64,000 nt of DNA, from assembly GCA_030447875.1 (NCBI GenBank), contig JAUJOA010000003.1, forward strand, positions 33,415 through 97,414, read 5' to 3'. The translations under genes were made by a program, and so were the position numbers. The notes beneath the pieces are model-generated. The model worked only from the letters and a program-made list of their open reading frames with translations, was not told where the DNA came from and made no database searches. Every line of letters begins with the position of its first letter. The first letter of the stretch is position 1. Of the stretch, positions 36,333-45,798 are shown piece after piece. This DNA comes from Thermoleophilaceae bacterium (GTDB lineage: Bacteria > Actinomycetota > Thermoleophilia > Solirubrobacterales > Thermoleophilaceae).

Positions 36333-37217
36333 GTGCGGGAAGCGGGCGAACGAGACGTACCGAGACGAGGACGGCTGGCCGCCGGCGCGCTGGCGGTGGC
36401 CGCGCTCGCCGCGAGCGCCGTGCTGCCCTCGGGGGCCGCCGCGGAAGATCTCGTCCGCGCCTCGGGGCCCGGCGATCCGGAGGGTCCTCGGGTCGAGACC
36501 GCCACCAACGCACGGAAGGTCTACTACCGCGCCGAGGAGTCCATCAAGCTCTACTACCGGGTGACCGATCCGAAGCCGGTGGAGGTCAAGATCGACCTGA
36601 TCAACGACTCCAGCGGGCGCGTGATCGAGACCTGGAGGCCCCCGCCCGTGGAGTCGGACGAGGTCCAACGCGTGCGGTGGCGCGGCGTGATTGACGGAGA
36701 CCTCAGGCGCGACGGCCGCTATCGCTTCCGCCTCACCGCGGAGGACAGCCAGGGCTTCACCTCCAGCAGCGCCGCCGAGGGCGATCGCGATCGCGACGCC
36801 TTCAGGTTCTACCGGAACTACTTCCCGGTTCGCGGCCGTCACACCTACGGTGACGGCTTCGGCGCCGGTCGCGGGCACCGGGGGCAGGACGTCTTCGCCG
36901 ATTGCGGCACGGACCTCCAGGCGGCCCGCGGCGGCACCGTTCAGACGCGGGCGTACCACAGCGCGGCCGGCTACTACCTGGTAATCGACGGCAAGAAGAC
37001 AAAGGTGGACTACGTCTACATGCACCTCCGGCGCCCGTCGCCGCGGCGGGAGGGCGAGCGGGTGCGCACCGGCCAGCGGCTCGGGAACGTCGGCCAGTCA
37101 GGGAACGCCTCCGGCTGCCATCTTCACTTCGAGCTCTGGAGCGGGCCGGGCTGGTACGAGGGTGGCGACGCGTTCGATGCGACGCCGTCGCTTAAGTACT
37201 GGGACTCCTACAGCTAG
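36333..37217 (+). CDS. Secreted M23-family metallopeptidase
   Basis: The 294-residue product has a signal peptide (RRGRLAAGALAVAALAASAVLPSGAAA), a beta-rich middle region (about residues 55-150, KVYYRAEESIKLYYRV) and a C-terminal M23 LytM-type domain. The zinc-binding motifs are GRGHRGQDVFADCG near residue 183 and GCHLHFELW near 260. It should cut peptidoglycan cross-bridges or activate wall hydrolases outside the membrane. Expression is probably controlled by the c-di-AMP riboswitch directly upstream, linking wall remodelling to turgor or osmotic signalling. Confidence 0.9.
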   Translation: MREAGERDVPRRGRLAAGALAVAALAASAVLPSGAAAEDLVRASGPGDPEGPRVETATNARKVYYRAEESIKLYYRVTDPKPVEVKIDLINDSSGRVIETWRPPPVESDEVQRVRWRGVIDGDLRRDGRYRFRLTAEDSQGFTSSSAAEGDRDRDAFRFYRNYFPVRGRHTYGDGFGAGRGHRGQDVFADCGTDLQAARGGTVQTRAYHSAAGYYLVIDGKKTKVDYVYMHLRRPSPRREGERVRTGQRLGNVGQSGNASGCHLHFELWSGPGWYEGGDAFDATPSLKYWDSYS

Positions 37218-37252
37218 GCAGGGGCCCCTGCAAACCTTCGCCTGCCGGCGTC

Positions 37253-37345
37253 CTCGGGTCTCGCCTTGGCCCACCAAGGCTTCGACCCTGCGTCCTTGGC
37301 AGACTCGGTTTTCGGAGCCCCTGCGGTCGGGCCCCTACGGGGCGG
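37253..37345. repeat. Dispersed intergenic repeat, copy 2, with hairpins
   Basis: This gap between convergent M23 and guaA genes holds the second copy of the GGCTTCG-CCCTGCGTCCTTG repeat. A perfect GCCTTGG/CCAAGGC hairpin with a four-base loop lies at 37263-37280. A GCCCC/GGGGC hairpin follows near 37330. The structure could terminate transcription from both sides. The element does not code for protein as far as I can see. Confidence 0.55.
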
Positions 37346-37392
37346 TTACGGCGATTCTGTGAGTACCACGATCGGTATCCAACTTTGCCGCG

Positions 37393-39075
37393 TCACTCCC
37401 ACTCGATCGTTCCCGGGGGCTTTGAGGTGATGTCGAGCACCACGCGGTTCACCTGCGGGATCTCGTTGATCATCCGGGAGGCGGTGCGCTCCAGCAGGTC
37501 GTAGGGCAGGCGTGCCCAGTCGGCGGTCATCGCGTCGTCGCTCGTCACGGCTCGGATGACTACCACGTATCCGTAGCTGCGCTCGTCGCCCTGCACGCCG
37601 ACCGAGCGCAGGTCGCCGGGCAGGACGCAAAAGGATTGCCAGAGCTGGCGGTAGAGGCCGGCGTTGCGAATCTCATCCTGCAGCACGAAGTCGGCGTCGC
37701 GGAGGAGATCGAGGCGCTCGCGCGTGACCTCACCGCCGACGATCCTGATCCCGAGACCAGGGCCGGGGAAGGGCTGGCGCCAGACGAGGCGCTCGGGAAG
37801 CCCGAGCGCCGCCCCCACCTCACGGACCTCGTCCTTGAACAGCGTCCGAAGCGGCTCGACCAGCTCGAACTCGAGGTCCTCGGGGAGGCCGCCGACGTTG
37901 TGGTGAGACTTGATCGTCGCAGCGCCCGTGCCGCCGCCCGACTCGATCACGTCGGAGTAGAGCGTCCCCTGCACGAGGTAGCGCGGGTCGTCGAGCTTCG
38001 CCGCCTCCTCCTCGAAGACCCGGATGAACTCGGTCCCGATGATCTTGCGCTTCGCCTCGGGGTCGGTCACGCCGCTCAGCCGGTCGAGGAAGCGATCCTG
38101 GGCGTCGACCGCGACGAGCGGGACCTTGAAGTTGTCTCTGAAAGCCGCGACGACCTGATCGCCTTCGCTCTTTCGCATCAGCCCGTGGTCGACGAAGATG
38201 CACGTGAGCTGGTCCCCGACCGCGCGATGCACGAGCAGCGCAGCCACGGACGAGTCGACGCCGCCCGAGAGCCCGCAGATCACCTTGCCGTCTCCCACCT
38301 GCTCGCGGATGCGCGCGATCTGCTGCTCCGCGATCGACGCAGCCGTCCACGACATGTGGCACCCGCAGGCGTCCTCGAGAAACGTCGCGAGGATCTCGGT
38401 GCCGTGCGGGGTGCGGACGACCTCCGGATGGAACTGGATCCCGTAGAGGCCGCGCTCGGCGTCCTCCAGGGCGGCCACCGGGCTGTGCGGCGAGGACGCG
38501 AGCGGCGTAAAGCCCGGCGGTGCCTCGAAGACGCTGTCTCGGTGGCTCATCAGGCAGTTCTGCTGCCGGTCCGGCAGGGCGCGAAGCAGAAGCCCGCGCT
38601 CTGTGACCGTGAGCGGCGTCGTGCCGAACTCACCGCTCTCGGCCGCCTCGACCCGTCCGCCGAGCTCGCGAGCCATCGCCTGCATGCCGTAACAAATGCC
38701 GAGCACGGGAATCCCCAGCTCGAGGAGCTCGCGCCGCAGGCGCGGGGCGTCCTCTGAGTAGACGGAGGCCGGTCCGCCCGAGAGGATCAGCCCTCGCGGT
38801 GCGCGCCGCCGGATCTCGTCGAGCGGAAGGTCGTGCGGCAGGAGCTCGGAGAAGACGCCGCACTCGCGGATCCGGCGAGCGATGAGCTGCGAGTACTGGC
38901 CGCCGAAGTCCAGGACGAGCGCCTCCTCGACCGCCTGGGCATCACCCCGTCCGCCCTCGGCGATCTCGGCGTGCGGAGCCGCCCGTTCGCGCGTCGTGAC
39001 GACCCTCTCGGCGACCGCTCCCGCCGCGGTCGACCGATCCTGTCGGACCGCCCGCGCGCCGGCCGGCCGCGTCAC
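37393..39075 (-). CDS. guaA: GMP synthase (glutamine-hydrolysing)
   Basis: The enzyme aminates XMP to GMP. The N-terminal class I glutaminase has [33 protein letters not shown] with the nucleophile Cys and GIQFHPEV. The ATP pyrophosphatase domain has [20 protein letters not shown], and the dimerisation domain ends with [12 protein letters not shown]. The GTG at 39075 overlaps the guaB3 stop as GTGA. It gives about 45 unusual residues before the conserved start, so a later initiation codon such as an internal GTG is possible. Length is 560 residues. Confidence 0.95.
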   Translation of the reverse strand: MTRPAGARAVRQDRSTAAGAVAERVVTTRERAAPHAEIAEGGRGDAQAVEEALVLDFGGQYSQLIARRIRECGVFSELLPHDLPLDEIRRRAPRGLILSGGPASVYSEDAPRLRRELLELGIPVLGICYGMQAMARELGGRVEAAESGEFGTTPLTVTERGLLLRALPDRQQNCLMSHRDSVFEAPPGFTPLASSPHSPVAALEDAERGLYGIQFHPEVVRTPHGTEILATFLEDACGCHMSWTAASIAEQQIARIREQVGDGKVICGLSGGVDSSVAALLVHRAVGDQLTCIFVDHGLMRKSEGDQVVAAFRDNFKVPLVAVDAQDRFLDRLSGVTDPEAKRKIIGTEFIRVFEEEAAKLDDPRYLVQGTLYSDVIESGGGTGAATIKSHHNVGGLPEDLEFELVEPLRTLFKDEVREVGAALGLPERLVWRQPFPGPGLGIRIVGGEVTRERLDLLRDADFVLQDEIRNAGLYRQLWQSFCVLPGDLRSVGVQGDERSYGYVVVIRAVTSDDAMTADWARLPYDLLERTASRMINEIPQVNRVVLDITSKPPGTIEWE

Positions 39076-40322
39076 TCGCCGACGGGCGTCGGCTCGCTGG
39101 GGACCGCCGGGGCGGGACCGCTGCCGTTCGTGATCCCGTCGCGAGACGGGGCAGCGGCGGCCCCGCCGCTGCCCATCCCGATCGCCTGGTCTCGCTGGAG
39201 CCGCTTGCCCTCCGACTGGAGCGCCGGCGCCACCATCACCTCGGCGCGGTGAAAGGACGGGATGTCCTCGTAGCCACAGGCCATCGAGGTGCGCAGGCTG
39301 CCCATGAGGTTGAAGGTGCCGTCGTTCTCGTGCGCGGGGCCGAGGAGGATCTGCTCGAGCGTGCCGTTCTGGGTCGTCTTGACGCGCGCGCCGCGCGGCA
39401 GCGACGGGTGGAAGGTGGCCATGCCCCAGTGAAAGCCGCGCCCGGGCGCCTCATAGGCGCGCGCCAGCGGGGAGCCGATCATCACCGCGTCGGCTCCGCA
39501 GGCGAAAGCCTTGGCGACGTCGCCCCCGTTGCCCATCCCGCCGTCGGCGATCACCTTCACGTAGTCCCCGGTCTCGAGCATGTGCTGTGAGCGGGCGGCC
39601 TGGACGTCCGAGATCGCCGTGGCCTGGGGCACGCCGATTCCGAGTACCCCTCGAGTCGTGCACGCGGCTCCGGGCCCGACGCCGACGAGAACCGCCACGG
39701 CGCCCGTGCGCATCAGGTGCAGGCCGGTGGAGTAGGAGGCGCAGCCACCGACGATGACGGGGATCGGCACCTCCTTCAGGAACTCCTTCAGGTTGAGCGG
39801 CTCCGATGTCGTGGACACGTGCTCGGCGGATATGACCGTGCCCTGGATGACGAGGATGTCGAGGCCCGCCTCGAGCACCGCGTCGTAGTGCTTGAGCACC
39901 CGCTGGGGCGTGAGCGACGCCGCACATACGACACCCTGCTCCTTGACCTCGCGGATCCGCTGCCCGAGCAGCTCGGGAATGATCGGCGCCGAGTAGATGC
40001 GCTGCATCTCGGAGGTCGCCGCCTCGGGCGGCAGCTTGGAGATCCGCTCGAGCTGGTCGTCGGCGTCCTCGTACCTCGTGAAGACGCCCTCGAGGTTCAT
40101 CACCGCCAGCCCGCCGAGCTTGCCGACGATGCCGGCCGTGGTGGGAGACACGACCCCGTCCATCGCCGCCGCGAGCAGGGGCAGCTCGAACCGGTAGGGG
40201 CCGAGCGTCCACGTGATGTCGATGTCGTCCGGGTCGCGGGTGCGGCGAGAGGGCACGATGGCGATGTCGTCGAAGCCGAAGGCGCGACGGCCCTTCTTGC
40301 CCCGGCCGATCTCTACTTCCAT
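39072..40322 (-). CDS. guaB3: GuaB3-type IMP dehydrogenase family protein
   Basis: The 416-residue protein is an IMPDH-family TIM barrel without the CBS (Bateman) insert. It has [17 protein letters not shown] near residue 15, [14 protein letters not shown], the active-site loop [18 protein letters not shown] with the catalytic Cys near residue 220 and [25 protein letters not shown]. This is the GuaB3 type found in actinobacteria and cyanobacteria; at least some GuaB3 proteins have been reported to be active IMPDHs. A low-complexity tail of about 40 residues follows. It is coupled to guaA by a GTGA overlap, supporting a role in guanine nucleotide synthesis. Confidence 0.92.
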   Translation of the reverse strand: MEVEIGRGKKGRRAFGFDDIAIVPSRRTRDPDDIDITWTLGPYRFELPLLAAAMDGVVSPTTAGIVGKLGGLAVMNLEGVFTRYEDADDQLERISKLPPEAATSEMQRIYSAPIIPELLGQRIREVKEQGVVCAASLTPQRVLKHYDAVLEAGLDILVIQGTVISAEHVSTTSEPLNLKEFLKEVPIPVIVGGCASYSTGLHLMRTGAVAVLVGVGPGAACTTRGVLGIGVPQATAISDVQAARSQHMLETGDYVKVIADGGMGNGGDVAKAFACGADAVMIGSPLARAYEAPGRGFHWGMATFHPSLPRGARVKTTQNGTLEQILLGPAHENDGTFNLMGSLRTSMACGYEDIPSFHRAEVMVAPALQSEGKRLQRDQAIGMGSGGAAAAPSRDGITNGSGPAPAVPSEPTPVGE

Positions 40323-40436
40323 GGCGGCATCCTAGGTTCGGCGGCGGATCGAAAGCTCGCGCGGGGCGAGCCCGAAATTGACCTTAGCAGCGCGGCGGCC
40401 GACTGCAGGGGGCCGAAAATCCGGTGGTTGCGGGCT

Positions 40437-41417
40437 CTATCCGCGCGCTTCCAGCGCGGGCTCGGAGACCGCCTCGACGTTCACCTCGCCGGCCAGCCGC
40501 TCGACTGCCCTCGGGTCGAGCACACCGGCGCCGAAGTGCTGCGTCGACTCGGCTCCGCAGGCGACCGCGAAGCGGAGGCCGTCCTCGGGCGGACTGCCCC
40601 CGTAGCGGGCGGCCACGTACCCCGCGAGGAAGGCGTCGCCGGAGCCGACACCCGACACCGGCGTGTCGACCGGGTCGACGGTGACCCGGTAGAGCCGGTG
40701 TGACTGCGGCGGGCCGTCGGGATCGCCGATCAGCGCAAGGCACCCGGCCGGCTGCGTCATGACCGCCTCCTTCGCGCCGAGCTCCAAGATCTCCCTCATG
40801 GCCACGAGCCGGTCCTCCTCGTCGTCGAACTCATGGCCGACGAGCTCCTCGGCCTCGAGCTCGTTCGGCGTGACGACGGTCGGCTCGGCGCGCGTCGCGA
40901 GGCGAAGCGACTCCCCCTCCGAGTCGAGGACGGTCGTCACCCCGAGCTTCTTCATCTCGTGGACGAGCTCGGCGTAGAGGCCCGGATCGGCTCCGCGCGG
41001 AAGGCTGCCGGCGAACACGCAGACGCCGGCGCCCTTGGCGAGGTAGAGGAGCTTGTCCCTGAAGAGCTCGAGCTCGGCCTCGGAGACCTGCGGCCCGTGC
41101 TCGTTGATCTCGGTCTGCTCGCCGGAGGTCGGGTCGACCACGGCCGTCGAGGTGCGCGACTCCTCGCGGATGCGCACGAAGTCGTTCAGGATCGCCTCGT
41201 CGGTGAGCTGCTCGATGATCCGCGTACCGGTGGGGCCTCCGGCCACACCCGTCGCGATCACCGGCTGGCCGAGCGCCTTCAGCGCGCGCGCCACGTTGAC
41301 GCCCTTTCCGCCCGCCATGGCCCTTTGCTCGACCGCGCGATGCCTGCGCCCCAACCTGAAGTTCGGAACGGCGAGGGTCTTGTCGACGGCGGCGTTAAGT
41401 GTGACCGTGATGATCAT
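40437..41417 (-). CDS. PfkB-family hexose-phosphate kinase (1-phosphofructokinase-like)
   Basis: A 326-residue ribokinase-fold sugar kinase. The N terminus MIITVTLNAAVDKTLAVPNFRLG and the segment AMAGGKGVNVARALKALG near residue 34 are characteristic of the FruK/LacC/PfkB group. The catalytic and ATP-binding motif DTPVSGVGSGDAFLAGYVAARYGG lies near residue 252. The substrate could be fructose-1-phosphate, fructose-6-phosphate or tagatose-6-phosphate; there is no PTS gene nearby to decide. Its first 23 bases overlap the end of the carboxypeptidase gene. Confidence 0.85.
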   Translation of the reverse strand: MIITVTLNAAVDKTLAVPNFRLGRRHRAVEQRAMAGGKGVNVARALKALGQPVIATGVAGGPTGTRIIEQLTDEAILNDFVRIREESRTSTAVVDPTSGEQTEINEHGPQVSEAELELFRDKLLYLAKGAGVCVFAGSLPRGADPGLYAELVHEMKKLGVTTVLDSEGESLRLATRAEPTVVTPNELEAEELVGHEFDDEEDRLVAMREILELGAKEAVMTQPAGCLALIGDPDGPPQSHRLYRVTVDPVDTPVSGVGSGDAFLAGYVAARYGGSPPEDGLRFAVACGAESTQHFGAGVLDPRAVERLAGEVNVEAVSEPALEARG

Positions 41418-42639
41418 CTGCAGCGCGGCGCGCGAGCGTGGTCGATCGGATCCGGAACACCGCCAGCGCGCTCGCCAACACGATGGCGGCCACGGCGATC
41501 CAGGTCAAGGGGGGCCTCAGCGCCGATGTCACCCGGGCCACCGTGCCGGGCTCCGCCACTGCTCCGGCCGTGACGAGCGGCACCGTCTTAGCAACGTCGT
41601 CGTCGTAGAGCACCTCGATGGAGCCGATACGGCTGCCGGGCGCCAAAGGACCCTCGAGCTCGTCCGGCGCCGACACGCGGGTGCGAACCTCTCCACCGCC
41701 GCGCCGCACCGTCAGGACGACGTCGCGAGGCGTTGTAAGGGTGACCTCGCCGCTCCGGCCGGTCACCCCGGCGCTCGCCATTGGGCGCCCGGCCCGCAGC
41801 ACGGTCCGCCGGCGAAACTGATCGAGCCCATAGGTCAGGAGTGCGCGGCTCACGACATCGCGCGCCTCCTCGCTGGCTGCGCCCAGCACGACGCTCACCA
41901 CCTGTGCGCCACGGCCGGTGGCCGAGCCAACGAGCACATACCCGGCCCCGGCCGTGTGGCCGGTCTTCACGCCGTCGATCCGTGGGTAGCGCCCGACCAG
42001 CCTGTTGCGGTTCTCGACGACGCGCCGTCGATCTCCGCTCTTCAGCACCGCCCGTGGACGTCGCACGATCGCCTCGAAGCGCCGATCGCGGAGAAGGACG
42101 CGCGCCAGCGCCGCCAGGTCGCGCGCGCTCGAGTAGTTCGCGCGATCGTCGAAGCCGATGGGGTTCTCGTAGTGGGTGTCTCGAAGTCCGAGCTCTCGCG
42201 CACGCCGGTTCATCTCGCCGACGAACGCGCCCTCGGACCCCGAGATTCCGGTCGCCAGGGTCGCGGCGGCGTCGTTCGCACTCTCGAGGAGCAGGGCGGT
42301 GAGCAGATCGCGCACCCTCATCCGCTCGCCGTCCTCCAGACCGATCTGCGACTCGACGGCCGCCGCCCGATAACCCCCGGCGGCGAAGACCTCGCCCGGG
42401 CGAGTGCGCTCGAGAGTGAGGAGAGCGGTCATCAGCTTGGTCGTGCTGGCGATCGGTCGCCGCTCGCCGGGCGCCTTCGCCAGCAGCACGTCCCCGGTAC
42501 GGCCGTCCTCGAGGATGGCCGCCGGTGCATCGATCTCGGGACGGTCGGTCGACTCGCGTGCCGAGGCGGAGCTCGCGGCCGGCGCGCCTGATAGAGCAAC
42601 CAGGGCGGCGATGATCAGCGCCCGCGGGGCTCCCTTCAC
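41395..42639 (-). CDS. D-alanyl-D-alanine carboxypeptidase (S11)
   Basis: This penicillin-binding protein trims the terminal D-Ala of peptidoglycan stem peptides. A signal peptide (RALIIAALVALSGAPAASSASA) is followed by the SxxK motif in IASTTKLMTALLTLER near residue 67, SxN in LLESANDAAATLA near 120 and KTG in GVKTGHTAGAGYVLVG near 225. A beta-rich C-terminal domain and a terminal membrane helix with RIRSTTLARRA complete a DacA-like layout. The GTG at 42639 overlaps the stop of the LysM gene as GTGA, giving 414 residues. Confidence 0.92.
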   Translation of the reverse strand: MKGAPRALIIAALVALSGAPAASSASARESTDRPEIDAPAAILEDGRTGDVLLAKAPGERRPIASTTKLMTALLTLERTRPGEVFAAGGYRAAAVESQIGLEDGERMRVRDLLTALLLESANDAAATLATGISGSEGAFVGEMNRRARELGLRDTHYENPIGFDDRANYSSARDLAALARVLLRDRRFEAIVRRPRAVLKSGDRRRVVENRNRLVGRYPRIDGVKTGHTAGAGYVLVGSATGRGAQVVSVVLGAASEEARDVVSRALLTYGLDQFRRRTVLRAGRPMASAGVTGRSGEVTLTTPRDVVLTVRRGGGEVRTRVSAPDELEGPLAPGSRIGSIEVLYDDDVAKTVPLVTAGAVAEPGTVARVTSALRPPLTWIAVAAIVLASALAVFRIRSTTLARRAADDHHGHT

Positions 42640-42968
42640 TCGCGCAACTTGATCTTCTGACCGGCCGCGAGCGCTTGCGGATCGACGTCCGGGTTGAGCC
42701 GCTCGATCTCCGCTACGTCGACGCCCGTCTTGTCCGCAACCGACTGCAGCGTGTCGCCCGACTCGACCCTGTAGCGCTTCTTCGTGGACGGCTGGCTGTC
42801 CGCGCTTCCGCCACCGTCCTCCTCGAGCTGCTGATCGGCGCTTGCGCCGCTCGATCCCTCGTCGTCCTCCGCGGAGGAGTCGAAGAGCACGACCAGGAAG
42901 AGAAAGCCGAACACCACCAGCGCCAGGGGCGCCAGCATGCGCAGCGGACTGCGATTCCGGTAGCCCAT
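42636..42968 (-). CDS. LysM-domain membrane protein
   Basis: From the ATG at 42968 the 110-residue protein has a membrane helix (RMLAPLALVVFGFLFLVVLF), an acidic Ser/Gly/Asp-rich linker and a C-terminal LysM domain (YRVESGDTLQSVADKTGVDVAEIERLNPDVDPQALAAGQKIKL). LysM binds GlcNAc-containing glycans, so it probably anchors at peptidoglycan. The track start at 43040 extends into pyrF, and I prefer the shorter start next to the helix. It is coupled to the D,D-carboxypeptidase gene, forming a wall-maintenance pair. Confidence 0.85.
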   Translation of the reverse strand: MGYRNRSPLRMLAPLALVVFGFLFLVVLFDSSAEDDEGSSGASADQQLEEDGGGSADSQPSTKKRYRVESGDTLQSVADKTGVDVAEIERLNPDVDPQALAAGQKIKLRE

Positions 42969-43018
42969 GCCCCCAGGAGATGGTACTCGCCGCGGTGGCG
43001 CTTCCCCGCCGGGCGTCG

Positions 43019-43975
43019 TTACCCGGTGGCCAGCCTCCACGTAGCGCGGCGGAGCTCGTGGGCGGCCGCGGCGGCGGCCGCGGCCGGTTCCGCGCCTCCG
43101 CCGGCATGCGCGTCCACGATCGAGCGCGAGGCCGCTACGAGCCCGGCCGCGGGATGCGGCGTGAACGCCGCCGCTAGATCGTCCACGCGCCCGCCCTGGG
43201 CTCCGACGCCGGGAAGCAAGAAGATCGCGCGCGGCATCAGTTCGCGCAGGCGCCGGAGGTGCTCGGGCCTCGTGGCTCCCGTGACGGCTCCGGCCCCGGA
43301 CAGCCCGGACGCCCCGAGCAGATCCGCCCCGAAATCGTCGACGAGCCGAGCGAGTGCCTCGTGGACCGGCCCCTCAGCCGCCACTAGATCCTGCACGTCT
43401 GCGGCGCCGGGGTTCGAGGTCCTGACGAGGCTGAAGCACCCGGCGCCGCACTCGCGGGCGGCGGTCACGAGCGGCTCGAGCGAGTCACGGCCGAGCAGCG
43501 GGTTGGCGGTGAACGCGTCGGCGCCCAGGCCGGCCACCGATCCGAACGGCCCAGGCGTCTTCCCGATCAGCGCCTGCGCGTACGCTCGCGCGGTGACCGG
43601 CACGTCTCCGCGCTTGCCGTCCGCGATCACCAGCAGGTCGTGCCCGCGCGCGGCCTCCGCCGTCTCTGCGAGAGCCGCCCAGCCGGCCGCGCCGAGGCGC
43701 TCGAAGCACGCGAGCTGCAGCTTCACGGCCACGCAGGCAGCGCCCGCCGCCTCGATGACGGCGCGGCAGTGACGCGCGACCGCCGCCGCCGTCAGCTCCG
43801 CCGGATCCCCGTCCGCGCTCGTCTCATGGACGGCCGGCCACAGCGCGGCGGGGTCGGGGTCCAGCCCGAGCGCTATCTGGCTGTGTCGAGCCTCGACGAG
43901 CGCGGCCAGCCGGTCCGCGAAGGGCTCGGTCGCCCCGGTGGCCGACTGGCTGCGGCTGCCGAACCCCGCGGTCAC
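43019..43975 (-). CDS. pyrF: Orotidine-5'-phosphate decarboxylase, type 2
   Basis: The last step of UMP synthesis. QIALGLDPDPAALW near residue 32, VKLQLACFERLGAAGW near 84 and the catalytic motif IADGKRGDVPVTARAYAQA near 117 match the type 2 (PyrF2) enzymes common in actinobacteria. LGADAFTANPLLGRDSLEPL and FLLPGVGAQGG follow in order. Length is 318 residues, longer than type 1 enzymes as expected. It precedes the LysM gene with a gap of 50 bases. Confidence 0.93.
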   Translation of the reverse strand: MTAGFGSRSQSATGATEPFADRLAALVEARHSQIALGLDPDPAALWPAVHETSADGDPAELTAAAVARHCRAVIEAAGAACVAVKLQLACFERLGAAGWAALAETAEAARGHDLLVIADGKRGDVPVTARAYAQALIGKTPGPFGSVAGLGADAFTANPLLGRDSLEPLVTAARECGAGCFSLVRTSNPGAADVQDLVAAEGPVHEALARLVDDFGADLLGASGLSGAGAVTGATRPEHLRRLRELMPRAIFLLPGVGAQGGRVDDLAAAFTPHPAAGLVAASRSIVDAHAGGGAEPAAAAAAAAHELRRATWRLATG

Positions 43976-44001
43976 GGGGACCGGTCGGGCTGAGCGGTGG
44001 C

Positions 44002-44280
44002 TCAGCCGCCCTTGACGGACTTCTTGAGCGCCGACCCGGCGCTGAACCGCGGCACCTTGCTCGCGGCGATCTCTATCCGCTGGCCGGTCTGGGGGTTCAC
44101 GCCCTGGCGGGCGCCGCGGTCGGCCACGGAGAACTTTCCGAATCCGGTGAAGTTGATCTCACCGCCGCGCTTGAGCGTCTCCTCGATCGTGCCGAGGACG
44201 GCGTCGACCGCGCTGGCCGCCTCGCCCTTGCCGAGTCCTGACTCAGCCGCTACCTGGTCCACGAATTCAGACTTCGTCAC
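44002..44280 (-). CDS. hup: HU-family DNA-binding protein
   Basis: The 92-residue protein is a complete HU/IHF fold: TKSEFVDQVAAESGLGKGEAASAVDAVLGTI helix pair, RGGEINFTGFGKFSVADRGAR, then the DNA-arm and closing GVNPQTGQRIEIAASKVPRFSAGSALKKSV. The GTG at 44280 follows GGAGGAGGAG and gives the usual HU length; the track start at 44352 adds an unrelated leader. It lacks the long Lys/Ala-rich C-terminal tail of mycobacterial HupB. Confidence 0.95.
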   Translation of the reverse strand: MTKSEFVDQVAAESGLGKGEAASAVDAVLGTIEETLKRGGEINFTGFGKFSVADRGARQGVNPQTGQRIEIAASKVPRFSAGSALKKSVKGG

Positions 44281-44349
44281 CTGCTCCTCCTCCGTATGGG
44301 GGCTCGCATGAGTTGCCGAACCTAACAATGCCCTCGGATGGCGCGGCAC

Positions 44350-44370
44350 CAAACCCGCTTGGCAAGCGGG
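44350..44370 (-). terminator. Terminator-like hairpin after the TldD/TldE operon
   Basis: On the minus strand CCCGCTT, a three-base loop and AAGCGGG form a perfect seven-base-pair stem followed by TTTGG. It lies about 40 bases after the stop of the TldE gene and before hup. It should separate the Roadblock-TldD-TldE transcript from hup, though the short T run makes it weak. Confidence 0.6.
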
Positions 44371-44409
44371 ATTCTGGCCGAAAGACCGCCCAGTTTGCGG
44401 GTTATGGGC

Positions 44410-45798
44410 CTAGGACCCCGAGACCGTCATCTCGCCGAGCAGGAGCGGCACGGCGCTCACGCTCCCGCCGAAGGGCACCCAGCGAGCGGTCGCGCCCACC
44501 GCCCGAACCGACCGAAGCATCGAAACGAGATCGCTCGCGATCGTGATCTCGCGCACCGGCGGCCCGAGCTCGCCGCCCTCGATCAGCCTGCCGGTAGCGC
44601 CGACCGAGAAGCTGCCGGAGATCGGATTCACGCCGGAGTGCAAGCCGGCGACATCGGTGACGAAAAGGCCGTCGCGGGCCGTGGCTACAAGCGCCTCCAA
44701 GTCACCGTCGCCCGGCTCGATCACGAGGTTCGCCGTGCCCACCGAGGGTGGGCTTCGGTAAGAGGAGCGAACGGCGCTCCCCGTCGTGGCGCGTCCGGCC
44801 TTGCGGGCGGTTCGTGTGTCGAACAGATAGCTGGTGAGCCGGCCCTCTTCGATCAGCGGCGTCCGCCGCCTGGGCGAGCCCTCCCCGTCGAACGGCGCGC
44901 TGGCGAAGCCGTCCGGATGGGTGCCGTCGTCGAGCAGGCGGAGCGCGGGGGCGGCGATCTCCTCACCCTCGCGATCTGCGAACAGCGAGCGGCCGCGCTG
45001 CACGGCGTCCGCGGACAGCATCCCGCCGATGAACCCCACGAAGCTGGCCGCGACGAAGGCGTCGAGCACGACGGGACACCGGCGGCTTCCCGGCTGGCGC
45101 GCACCCGTGAGGGCCAGCGCGCGGTCGGCGGCCTCGCCTCCGATCGCCTCTGGGTCGAGCGCCTCGGGCGCGCGCCCGAGACCGACCCCGAGCCCCGTCA
45201 TGAGATCCGAGCCCTCGCCGGCGAACGCCGACGCATATGCCCAAGCAGAAGTGGCCTCGTACGAGGCGGCGAAGCCGCGCGAGTTGACTATGGCGGCACA
45301 CTCCTCGCTGTCCGCGTACACCGTGTCCTCCACCTGCGTCACGCCGGGTCGGGTGCGCGCGGCGCGCTCGACCTCCAGCGCGAGAGACACCTTGCGCTCG
45401 GTGCTCCAGGCGGCGAGATCCGGTGAGCTGAGCTCCGTCACCCGGGCGGCGCCGCACTCATCGGGCAGCCCGGCGTGCTCGTCCGGGTCGGTCACCGCGG
45501 CCGCCCCGGCGGCCGCCCGGGCGAGCGCGGCAAGCCCGGACTCGCTCAGGTCCGTGCCGTAGGCATAACCGGGGCTGTCACCGTTGAAGACCCGCACCCC
45601 CGCCCCGCGGGCGCCGGCCTCCGAGAGGCTCTCGACCGCTCCCTCGTAGACCCGGATCTCCCGCCCCCAGGATCGCTCGACCCAGGCCTCGGCGTCATCG
45701 GCCCCGGCCGCGACGGCGGCCTCGACCGCGCGCCGGCCGATGTCCTCGAGATCACGCCCGTCGGCGGGAGCCGCGTGATCAGCGGGCATCGCGCTCAC
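44410..45798 (-). CDS. pmbA: TldE/PmbA-type metalloprotease partner
   Basis: The 462-residue protein matches the TldE (PmbA) half of the TldD/TldE heterodimer, which degrades unfolded peptides and matures some peptide natural products. It has GADDAEAWVERSWGREIRVYEGAVESLSEAGARGAG-type N-terminal sequence, a central VVLDAFVAASFVGFIGG segment at the position of the TldD metal site but without HExxxH, and RLTSYLFDTRTARKAGRATTGSA later. The lack of the metal motif is normal for TldE. Its GTG start overlaps the tldD stop as GTGA. Confidence 0.9.
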   Translation of the reverse strand: MSAMPADHAAPADGRDLEDIGRRAVEAAVAAGADDAEAWVERSWGREIRVYEGAVESLSEAGARGAGVRVFNGDSPGYAYGTDLSESGLAALARAAAGAAAVTDPDEHAGLPDECGAARVTELSSPDLAAWSTERKVSLALEVERAARTRPGVTQVEDTVYADSEECAAIVNSRGFAASYEATSAWAYASAFAGEGSDLMTGLGVGLGRAPEALDPEAIGGEAADRALALTGARQPGSRRCPVVLDAFVAASFVGFIGGMLSADAVQRGRSLFADREGEEIAAPALRLLDDGTHPDGFASAPFDGEGSPRRRTPLIEEGRLTSYLFDTRTARKAGRATTGSAVRSSYRSPPSVGTANLVIEPGDGDLEALVATARDGLFVTDVAGLHSGVNPISGSFSVGATGRLIEGGELGPPVREITIASDLVSMLRSVRAVGATARWVPFGGSVSAVPLLLGEMTVSGS

